From Lingula anatina (taxonomy: Eukaryota; Brachiopoda; Lingulata; Lingulida; Lingulidae), in assembly GCF_001039355.2 (NCBI RefSeq), contig NW_019776080.1:598488-662487 (forward strand): a DNA stretch of 64,000 nucleotides, written 5' to 3'. A program made the translations under genes and the position numbers. Shown piece by piece: positions 26,936 to 38,644 of this stretch (its first letter is position 1; each line of letters begins with the position of its first letter). The notes beneath the pieces were generated by a model that searched no databases, was not told the origin of the DNA, and was given only the letters and a program-made list of their open reading frames with translations.

Positions 26936-29551
26936 TTTTTTGAGGCTCATGATCAAGGTACCCGTGCATAACACCCTATTTTCCTTTCTTACATCTTTCG
27001 TTTTAAGAAATGTTTTCTTCAAGTATTTTTTGTTTCGCTTAGGTGCGTTAGTAAGTACATAGATACGGAAGTTACCTTTAAGAAAAGAGCAAAAACATTG
27101 TTATGTTATGCACCCAGAGTCAAATAGATCGAAGGCTAAGGATTGGTGACAATAGAGAAAGAGGGAAACAACATACAACTACATGAAGGATGTTTGTCCC
27201 ATCTTTAATGACATGGTTCGAAAGACCACACTCGTTTTGAAACCAGTCTGCCGAGCAGCATTTTAACAATCGCAAAATTATATTAAGAAAAGGTGTAAGT
27301 TGTATAAGAATTTTACAATAAGTTAACGCAAAGATTGATGTCAAAGAATGTTACATCCAAGTTTTACGCTTGATTATATCGGATAACTACTGTACTGGTA
27401 TGTGTACGTACCAACCTCAGATTTTGTTATCTTTTCCATAATACCATTAAATAAATAGTGAATCAATTTTTTTTTCTTTTTCTCAGATTCGGTTTATAGC
27501 CTTTACAACCTGGAATAACAGGAGCGCAGGCTTGACTTAAGATTTTACTCCTTAATCTTCCGACTACTGTAGAGTACTCTACCTCTAAGCGTCTGCGTAC
27601 ATGGACTTGTATTCATAAATGTTGTTATTTCCCAATAATCCTCGCGCTACACGGGGATTAACCGTGTAATCCAGTGCCACTTGATAGAGTCGCGAGTCTC
27701 CTTGATTCTTTAAACTTTGATCTGCGTCGCATTACGCTGTGGATCGCGATAGGAAAAAACAAATGGCGTCGTAAATGCACGTGGTTGTGTCATTGCGTTA
27801 ATTTGCGCGTGTTTTGCGTGTGTCTGTGTGATTGTGCGTGCTTTGGGAATGTGCCTTTCGAGAACCAAGCCATACTGATTTGCGAAACAAATCGGGTACC
27901 CGTGAGTGGTGTGACAAGTTGGCCTTGATGAGAAATGTAATCACTGCTCTGAAAAGAGTGTTTGATAAGGTAGAGATACGCCCACACTTTAATCTACAAT
28001 ATCATATACCGTATACACGGCGAACTTCATCTTTTTCCATATCCACCACCGCTGACCATGGAAAAATCTAAGAAATGAAATAAGAGAATTAAATGCAAAT
28101 ATTTTTAAGAATCGATAGATGTAATGTTTTTAATGTCATCATTTGTTTGCAAAAGCGTACTCAAAGTCGGAGTCTAAAAGTAGATTAGTAATCCGTGGTG
28201 AATTTCTTCTGTCTTGTGCCTGTGCACTGCCTTCGTTCAACTTTCCTCCATTTACGCAATGCAAACAATACAACATATGTTATTTGTCCATCTGACAAGA
28301 CCGACGCTTGATTAGACGCCTAATTGAAATGTAATTAGTGAAGTCGATAGCAAAAATCTGATAATCTCCGGCACGACTGCAGATCGAAGATGAAACGCCG
28401 TTGGAGTTGGCTGTCGCTTGCTACACGTTCGCAGAGTTAAGATTGCTTGGAGTGGTGAGAACCCTCGACGTGACGAACGCTGGCTATGTCATAGGTTTTC
28501 TCTGTTGGATCAAGTATCCGCTGTTCGTCATTTCAACCGCGCACGTTGTATACGGCATTACGCTATACAGTACCTGCACTTTCAGTGAGAAAAAAAAACA
28601 CTGATGAAACAACAAGGGATATTTCTTCTCTAACATGCTTACCTCGGAGATGCTGTCGCTTTATAATTTTCCGAGTGAGTTGTCTATGATTTTCACTAAT
28701 TTCTTTGTAGGTCTGATTTCCGTTATGGCGTCGGTTTTATTGGGCACATCATTATACTGAATTAACAATGCGATGATGTTAGCTAGTTTTTCTTAAAGTT
28801 CTTTCTATATTTCAGATCCAGGCTATGCCAAGCCGAGTTGGACCCCCCAGACCAGCCCATCTCCTCAAGGTAAGTGTTCTGAATTCTACATCAAAACTCA
28901 CCTTCATAAATGTAGTGTAATTATAACACATACTGCACGGCTGCTCATTGAATACCTGTATTTCAAAATCTGCGTCGTAAGTGATTCACAATTTGAGGCG
29001 TGTAAGCAAATTTCAGTGAAAATAAGAAGTTTCACAGTTGAAATGTATTTGATTATGAAATAACTGATTACCAAATACACCACACATTAGGTTAAGTAGG
29101 TAGTTTGAAAGGAAAGTTTAAGATATATAATGTCGGTTCACTAGACATCGGGTAAAGATGGATTCAATTGACTTTTGTGATAACAAAATTCAAATCATAG
29201 CTGAAATAATAAGGAGTGCTTAGCATTACTTTTCATTTTTATAGGGTCAATTCAAGATAGGAACAATATTTTTATAAGAAAAAGATAACAACTTATTTGA
29301 ATAACAACTTATTTGGTATAATTGCAACTTTTAAATTTTTTCATCAGTTTACCATATCTATCTACTATAAATCATAATCAGAGTTTTTTTAAACGTATGT
29401 AGATATCGTTTTGATGTAAAGCAGTCTATATTATGCTGAGCCACGATTCGTACATGTAGTTACCCACAAAAGGTACTTTCCTGACCAATGAGAGTGCGTT
29501 ATACAACTTTGAGCTGTTATATGAACTTAATTGACAAAATGTTTTTAAGGG

Positions 29552-29596
<45 letters not shown>

Positions 29597-32500
29597 CGTC
29601 GTCAACTTCACTCCGTTTATTATGAAAATGAAGGTCTATCTAAAAGGCGTGTGTAAAATTTGGATTTTTTCACAAAATCTGTACATATACTCTCATAATT
29701 TTCAATAATAATATTTATTGTTTATTGAGATTTGCTGGCTCACTAATCTACGAAGAGTAGTATATATACAATAAAGATAAAAATAAATAAAATCACATAA
29801 CATATCAATACCACCTTTATAATTGTTACCTTACTTAATACAATAAAGTAAGAACACGTGATATTTAAATACACTTGTGAGGCTGCTTTACGACAGTAAC
29901 TCGTATAAGGCTCATTTTCTACTTTGGCATAGTTGTAGAAATTAACTACTTTGCACTAGTTTTCGTCACTTAAGCTTGCGTGTAATGATTTAATATCTAT
30001 AATACGAGCCCACTGCATTTCGGCATCCAAAGTCATATATGTAACAATGAGTGTGGGCTTATTGTTTAAGGATACGAACCTATGACTCTGCTCTGAGAAA
30101 GTAAATCCTTGTTTTCAGAAGTCCCACAGGTTCCCGGTTCTCCGCGCGCAGCATGTGTCGTCAGCACTGCTGGGGTATCGTCTGCCCCCGTGCGTTGTAA
30201 TTGAGCTCGGAAACTGCACGGCTTCCATTTCCGTGATAGCCCAGACCAAGGGCATTGGAAGGCTTCGTCTTATTAAAAAACAACCGAGATTTTACTGCTT
30301 CCTCCAATCCCCTTGAACCATTGAAGATCGTGAAATAATCGTCTGCCTTAAGTTGCGCAGCAGACATCTCTTTCGTGTACAAAGAGGTTTATTTTTCACT
30401 AAAGTTAGGCAAGACTTTAGAAAATCATTGAGCACTGGAATAAATTTGAGTTATAATCATGATGTGTATTTGCACAACTTTCATAAGAAAAAAAAACAGG
30501 TGGAACACCCTTGTTGGGCGTTTTGTATCTTAAGTGCATACAGAACATATTTGTCTACATTTATTAAATATTTTTTCGTTTTGGAAACCTAGATATGGTT
30601 TATTAACAAAACTGCCCTGATGTCAGAATAACATAACACTTCCATGTTTGAATTCAAAGGTTAAATCAACACTTTTCTTCATTTTGTCCACACGTCTTAG
30701 TGTCTCGTTCGATATTTCCGTCCTAAATCTTGAATTTGTCGAGGAACTTCCTCGCGCTAACAACCCGTACTCATACAAATGGTTATTAAATCATCGACGG
30801 AGTTTGAAAACAAACGAGTAAGTTTTCTCAGGGTTAAAAAGGTTTTTTTTATTGTCCCTAGTTTAAAGATAGTGAAAAAGTCAGTCATATTATCAAGGTC
30901 CTTTGTTGAAGGGTCAAAACGCTAAGCACTAAGGGTAAAAATACATTTAAGATTTTGCCTTTTTTTGCCAAGTCTTTTTTTAGATTGGGAACTTTAATGA
31001 TTAATGGTTTATCACTGGTATCCTTCTCAATATCTGTGCTTTCTCTTTGAGTAACTAGCTCAAATGGTCGTATTTGGAGTCTGGCCTTTGGCGTCATCTG
31101 GCAGTGGCTTCGTGTGCTCTTTTGACGGCTGCAATATTAGAAGTCAATTATAAGCGATTTAGGCAGCTTGTAATGTTGTTTTTATATTGAAGTGGATTGT
31201 ATGGTTGTAAAAGAAGGCAAATCTTGTATATTTTCATATTTTGAACTGCAAATAGTGTAGCATCTAAGTGACCAGAGTTGGCTGAAGCTGTTGACCCAGC
31301 AAACTGACCAATTGTTCGGCCATCTCTCATTTTCCGTTCTGCCAACTGTTACATCCCAGATAGAATTTCTGTCCCAACAGCTTCCAGCCACCGACGTGAA
31401 ATTTCGATTTCTCGAACAATCTAACTGATCCTCGCCAGCCATAATATGAAATCCGTTTTAATGGAGCTTTTTGAACTGAACCTGCCTAGATTATATACCA
31501 TTTTATTCTTTAGACGACGCCATATGATATTACACCGTAGGTATGTTGTAAGGGTGAGATCCTGTCACAGCCGTGAGTTGGCAGGTTGGTATATTTGTAC
31601 AAACTATCTTATGAAAATACGAGATCACTTTCTGTAATAACAAAAACGAATAGGTAACAGTCTTATGAGAAGTGGCTTTTGGCAGAAAAAATCACTATGG
31701 ACGCTATGCGCTTTTTAAATCAAAGCTGTTGTATGGCTCTTATTTTCTATGCAGACTGCTATGATTTGCGGGTAAAAAAGAAACTAAATAAACTAAAAAC
31801 AAATACTGCAATTGGTAACAAGCTATTTTTGTGCCGTAGACATGTGAATGGCGTAATGATGGAGATGGTGCGTGAATATTTTGAAATCGTCACAGTTGTT
31901 TTCCTTTAACATCAGACGTTAAATTGCACAAACTGTGGGTTGCAGTGGCTCTCAGCACCTTGCATGGAGGTTTGCCGAAATAAATTCCACATAACATCAG
32001 ATTCTCAAATAATTTGAAAATCAATAAAACCATTGTGAACATTTGACCGCGGGTTAAAACTTTTATTTTTGGTGCTCTTTTATACGTCTTTTACATCTCT
32101 CTAAGCCAAAAAAGTTAGCGATGGAAAGGGATATTTAGAAGGGGAGAGCAATCGCTTCTTTTAAATTGTCTATTTAACCAATGTCAACTTCTACTGTTGC
32201 CCCAGTGTAGCGTCATCAGTTGGTCCGTTTAACAACTTCTATTTAGTCTCTCTTATTTACGTATATACTCTGCCCTGGTTCTGAGTGACGTAGTCATGCG
32301 TTGGAAATTTCGACGTCCGCGAATTAACGGGAAAGACTCGTACAATGGATAATCGTGTAAGTGGAAGAAATTCGTGTTGAAACTAAGCACTTTGATCCAT
32401 CGGAGATTTCCTGCTTTGTCTTACAGATTACGTCTATTATTTTCTATCGCTCGGCCGCACTTGTGTTTAGAAAGTTGCTTTCAGCCATGATCTTCTTAGT

Positions 32501-35500
32501 ATGAGATAGGCAAAAGCATGTGCAACGTTAACTGAACGATAAAGCATTCTACATATAGCACAGTAGTCAAATTATGGCTCATATCAATGATATTTTCCTT
32601 TATTCGATGAGTTAGCCCCAGTTACTTTTTATTTGAAAATCAATCGTGCCATTTTACACCTCTACTACACCTCTCTTTCCCTCTTATATCTCTCTCTCTA
32701 TCTCTCTTCCTGTCTCTCAGTGATGCTATATATCATTCATTAAATATTGCAGCATATCCACCTCATGGAATGACCAAGCCAAACATGGAATCGGCGCATG
32801 CACAGTGGAGACAACCAGGTGAGAAAGAAACCAAACGATCAAAATTACCGAGTTTCGTGTACCATTTTGATATAAACAAATAATGTTCATATACATGTAT
32901 GACTTGATGATTATGTCATAATCATTTTCATGGTAGGATAATGTCAAAACTGTATCTAAATGAATACTATTACAACAGTGTATTTACACCACTATGAAAA
33001 TTTACTACGGGTACAATTTTTATAACCGTGTTAGGTAATTTGCAATTACTGGTAATATCTATAATCATACTGTTGCATTGAATTCAATAAGTATATGTCC
33101 GTGAGCTTTTGTGAGACTTCGTATAACACTTGGTTGATTTGCTTATGCGTGAGACATTGGTGCTACACATTAGTTCATAAGGTCAGGAAGTATGTTAAAA
33201 GAAATTAGCATGCTATTCGATTTTGCGAAATGTTGGGAGTGTGAAATATTGGGAGTGTTATGAACGCCAAATGCCCCAAAGTAATTTTTGTGTCTCCGCT
33301 TACTTCATATTCCTTGCCAATATACCATGCTTTGAACATTAAGACCGGAACTTATTCCCAATGTGGTGAAATAGCCAATAGGAGTAGTCAAGTTGACGCT
33401 TACTCTCTTGTGGCCTTGACCGTTACTATCATAGGAAGCTAGAATAGCGCGAGTGAATACTGCAAAGCAACCAAGTCATTCCCTTCAAAAACGCCAATGT
33501 CAAATTATCCTTATTACCGGCAATATAGGCCTTCTTATTGGTAAAAAGGTATAAATTGTTCCGACTTGTTTTTACTGACGACTTGTTAACATTTGACACA
33601 TTTAGTGTGCAGGGGCGGATTTAGGCCGTCTTCTGGGTCTTCCGGAAGACGGTCAGATTTTCAAGTTTACATTGACGGGTATCTAATTTTTACTGTCGGA
33701 AGACGGTCAAAAATGGAGGATATATCAACACGGATAATTTGGAAGACTGTCAAAATATATATCTGGATCCGCCCCTGGTGTGGTTAACGACCGTCAGTAT
33801 TTATTAATTTATACCTCCTTTAGCAAAATCTATAAACAGAAATTACACCCGCCAAAATGGAAATGGTTTGATACGGTATTGATGGACATTTTATAGACTA
33901 CATTGCTACTTTCATATCTATTGTCATCTTTTGCACGGTTTGTTACGCCTCCGTGAATGCGTCATGGGTCGTGGTCGTGGTTAAAGTGAAAGTGAAAGTG
34001 AAATTCTACATTTTCAGTAAAAACAAAACGAAAGAGAATCGCCAAATGTTGCATTAATGTCCAAATGCAGAAGAATTTCCGTGGTTGCAGTAGGCACGGG
34101 AATTTCAGGGGTTCCTCTTCATCTCATTTATTCTCTGCGTTGTCATTTTTCACAGTTTTTACCTTAGTTGTAGGGAAAACCTAAATTATCTGGATATGGC
34201 CAAACAGATCACTTCCTTTTATCTGTTATGGCGATGATCTGATATGACTTTAAAAGTTTTGTTTTTTTTAATTTCAATTTTCAGATTTTGTGACAGCCTG
34301 ATTTTAAGTACTTTATTGTCATAAATTTAGTGTTATTACTAATACCAAACTTAGGCAAACATGGGGCACGAGGATTTCTTTGCAGTAATGAATATTTTGC
34401 TTACACTTTTACTCTTGTAAAAGATGACATAAAACCCTGAATCGTGATGTTCAGCCATATAAGTACCTTGAAATATAACCATGCAAGAGTTTTGGCTGAA
34501 CTACGAGTAGAAGTATTGCAGGATACTTTGATACAATGCATTAACATTAGATTCAATATATAATAATTATAATAATATAATATCTAGCAGATGTCCATTG
34601 CAATCAACTGAAACGTTGAGTACTACAGTTGTAGCACTCTTGATTAGGGGTATTTTGAGTGCAATTCTTGCAGTTTAGTACACGCAAGGTTCACCAAACT
34701 AAATGATCGTCATCAAACGCGCTTCAGGACAGTGTAGACAAGTGGAAAGATTGTGTAGGAGACGCACCGTGACGCTCTGGTCTTCATCAGGCGTTCTTCA
34801 GGGGCAGCGATACGCATGACCGGATTGACATCCCCCGCTGGCTATGTCTAGGAACGCTACGCTGGCCACGTCGTCTGGCAACGACTGAACGCCCCATTGA
34901 ACGCACTCCAAGTGTGAGGCAGGCGTTTACGACTTGTTAAGTACAGCGTACAGTGTGTACAGTCTCCCTCCTCTCTCCCGGGAACGCCTTAATGGACATT
35001 AAAGACTCAAAAGCCACTGATTACTGTTATTGATGCTGCTCACGGAAATCCTTCCGCGGGAAAATGCAATTTTCTAAAAAGTTTCCTTTTTCATCGTTCG
35101 TCGCGTCTTGTTGAGCAACTTCTTTCATCCGGGAGTTTGCTCAAACCGGAGGCCCCTCGCTGTTGTCATTGTCGCCAGGGTCTTGTCGCAGTCCTTCGTT
35201 AATAGCCCCAGAAATCCGGTCTTTTGAGAGGTGACATGGCTGAAGAAATTACCCATCCATAGAAATAATGAAGCTCCGGTGATGTTCCATTTAATTAAAA
35301 ACGAATTGTCCATCGGTCAGGTCATTTTGACAGAAACACGTTGGGCTTAGAGTGGCTGGCAAGGTGGAAGAAGGGGTTGCGAATGAAGCAATTGATCGAG
35401 TATGGCACTAATTGAATGGTATAGTAGTCCAGGCCATGCTACCCCGCTAGTTAGGGCGATATTTCCCGACACCAGAAATGGAATTAGGAAACTCTGGCGC

Positions 35501-38500
35501 GGTAAAGTAATTGCCGTTTCCAGTAATCAGTTATAACTACCGTTCTTTTATTTGCATGGACAGCCAAGTGATTTGTCAATACGAAGGCCGGTGCCTTAGT
35601 AAGGCAAGTCCAGTTTGTACGGAATTTTGGGAAAATGAAGTTTTGAGACCACCCACTGACATTTTTGTACATATCCCATTATATGTTAAATGCTAGATGC
35701 TGTGAAAAATATATCTAAAGCATCTATGCAGTAAAAGCAGGAGAAACGATCATGTGATACGTTTGAACCATAATTAATTAGAAATCAGCTATAGATATCC
35801 TAGTACTGACACAACTTCAGTTAAAAAAAGACAGATGTTGAACAGTCGTCCCTTAATTACAATGTTCTCCAATGTCATGGTTTTGCAGAAATTAATTACA
35901 AAGTCAGGTGTACAAGTGAGAAATCCCTTCACTCAATATTACTTGTTTTTGCAGTATTGTTGAAATTCATTTTTCACAAGACAGGTGCGTTGGCACAAGT
36001 AAGCAATGTAAATGTTACTAGATTATGGCAAAATGAAATGCGGTAATTTCTCCAATTACATTTGCGCTGATGTAATTGAATTACAGCGAATCCATTGTCG
36101 CCCAATACTGGGTACAATGGAATCAACAATACAACAACTGACGGAGATAGATCAATCTGGATTTCCGATGATGAGGCAAAGCAAAGAGAAGGGAAATTGA
36201 TCCATTACACAATAAGGCTAAGATATTGTGATAATATTGCCGATAGCTGGGTTAATGTTGAGGGAATGTCCCTGGTATTTTTCTTCAGGTCCTGATGGTT
36301 ATTTATTTTAAGGACGAAAATTCATTAAAACAGGCACTCAAAAAGTGCAGTCCTCCGCAAAGGCAGCCTATTTTTCATCATTTTTTATTAATGAATGGAT
36401 AAACGAACTAGAAAAGCCAAGGCAGCAAAGTCTCCACCCAATGCCGTTTCACCCCTAAATTTTCATCTATAATGATTTAGTTTTTTGATTTTTTGATTAT
36501 TGATTGATTAATGATAAGGATCACCACCAAAAACTAATCATCTGTTCCTTGGCCCACTTCTGACAGTTCCTGAAAATTACATCAAAATCGGTCTATAACT
36601 TTTTCTGTAATGTTGCTAACAGACAGACAGACAGAAAGATAGACAGACAGACAAACTAACGGAACCAAAAACATAACCTCCTTAGCGGAGGTAATAAATT
36701 AATTAACGGATCACCATCAATAAAAATCTATTCTTCGTTTTCCTATTTCTAATTTTTATTAAATTTTAGCAGAATGTGTCTATAAATATTTTAGTTAAGC
36801 TATTTACTAGCAAACCAAAAAGGCAAAATATAACCCCCTTGGTGGAGGTGAGTTAACTCATTGCTCTATTGAACAAAAAGTAGCCTCGGTTGTCGATGGA
36901 TCAGATGGAGTACGTGACGCCGCGTTTTTGCAAAAAAATTGTTTTGCGCTTGTATTTGTATACTGTAAATGTGGCTTTTTATTGTTTTAGCTTTGATATA
37001 GTAATGTTAAATACATCGGGCTTCTCGGCGTCTGTTCTACATTTGTTTGATTTTTTTTTTTATCTTTTCGTAGTTTACAACTGTGAAATTAACATTTTAC
37101 TGCGAGTTATTTTGATTTTAGACACTTCTTGCTGAGGCACAGTCAGATACTGTATGAATTAATTACGTTCACGGTATCCTGAAGAAGTAGACTCACAAAT
37201 GCCATATTTTTAAAGCATACTAATGCGTTCCAGTGGCTTCACATCTTTCACTGAGCATATATTGATGAATATAGATGGCAACGTGTGGACAAAAAGGCTC
37301 TTGGTTAACGAAAGAACACAGGTGCATTTGACCGTGTGCAGTGCGAGAAATCGGTAAGACCCAGGAGCTTTACTCGGCTGGATTATCCATTGAGATTCAA
37401 TGAATCTTTAGACAATTTCCGCCTATTGTTCACCCTGGGCGTACTAAGAGCAAACACCGCATTGCTACCGACACTGCGCTATGCAAAGGTTAATCAAGAT
37501 TCACTAGAAACCATTGTTTGTATAGATGTCGCATGATAGGCTGAGCAGCCGTGTCATTAACGGTATTCTCACAGTTCAATGACGCCATATTTGTCAGACT
37601 GTGAGCTCAAAGGGCTCCATTCTCGGTCCACTAAATAGATCATTAAACCACCCAGCTGTGACGCCATGGGTAAAACGACTTTTGCTAACTGATGAGGTAA
37701 ACACAATCATCTCGAGAAATCCCACGAGATTGCTTGAACTCCCCAGGCAGCCTTCCTCTTTTGCCTGCTTGTGTATAGTCATAGCACAGGCGGGGTGTTT
37801 GTGCAATCTTACTATATAAGGTCACAATGACGTCCGTTATATTAAATTCGGCATTGAACATTAGCGCAATCCTCACTACGGCAGATCGTCCGCAAGATTT
37901 CTTTTTTCGATCATCCTGTCAGGCCCGCAACGAAAGGTATGTGATTGGTCCCCGAAAAACTGAACACGCGCTGCGGTTTTTCAAAATAATTTCGCCGTTG
38001 TCTTCGTGTTCTAATTCTAATCCTCTCACTTCAGCGGTAACGGAAGGAAGAAAACCACATGTATGTCATATGGTTTCATTTATTTCAGTATCTAAGACGT
38101 TTACGGGAAAATGTGACTTGATTGTCTTTTGTTTCAACGTGAGGCATAAGGCCTACAGTTCTGTCGATTACAGTTGATAGTGCGTTTCACCAAAGGTACC
38201 TTCACCTGCACCTTGGAATCGGAACACGTTCAAAATTCTGCTGATAAAATATATTTTGGTGCAGGGACTTTAGGCGACCAGTTATTGTTTTTGTGAAATT
38301 TATACATAATTAACAAAATGCTTTTCTTTTTTTTTTCAGACCCTTACCAGCTTTTTGGGCCTATGTCTAGCCGCCTCTCTACTTCCGGTGAGTTTTCTGA
38401 AACCTGAACGTGCATTCGCGCCTGTGTGCGCTTGGGCAAGAGCGGGCTACTTGTTATTATTTTTTTCTGTAAATTTACCGTTCCCATCCAAGCAGGCACC

Positions 38501-38613
38501 TGCATGAACGTATGCACGGTTTTATTTTTTTTTTCATTTCAGCACAAGTATTTATGCTTGTCATATATTTAAATCAAATAACTGATTGATCTTCTCTGAA
38601 ATGAGCATCTCAG

Positions 38614-38644
<31 letters not shown>

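Larger units (their letters stand above)
18870..28815 (+). other. Largest intron, containing an alternative first exon
   Basis: 9.9 kb intron, phase 1. It carries a 30 bp poly-T run near 19062, GT (19909-19948), GA (20350-20378), AAT (22198-22243), CTA/AAT (23027-23480), GA (23700-23731) and CT/CA (24152-24211) tracts. It also holds the alternative first exon at 26308-26416 with its leader. No other exon is recognised. The stretch at 28250-28360 is rich in TAATTA-like motifs. Confidence 0.7.
28870..32752 (+). other. Intron between linker exons
   Basis: 3.9 kb, phase 1. It includes a TA tract and copy A of a dispersed repeat. The open frames at 31148-31909 lack recognisable domains. No further exon is supported. 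Confidence 0.7.
32819..38339 (+). other. Intron before the DPYQ exon
   Basis: 5.5 kb, phase 1. It contains a hAT-like MITE, two adjacent copies of a GGAGGTTATGTTTT-type repeat, and a paired SOX-type motif. The stretch at 34690-35470 is less AT-rich than its surroundings. No other exon is supported. Confidence 0.7.
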
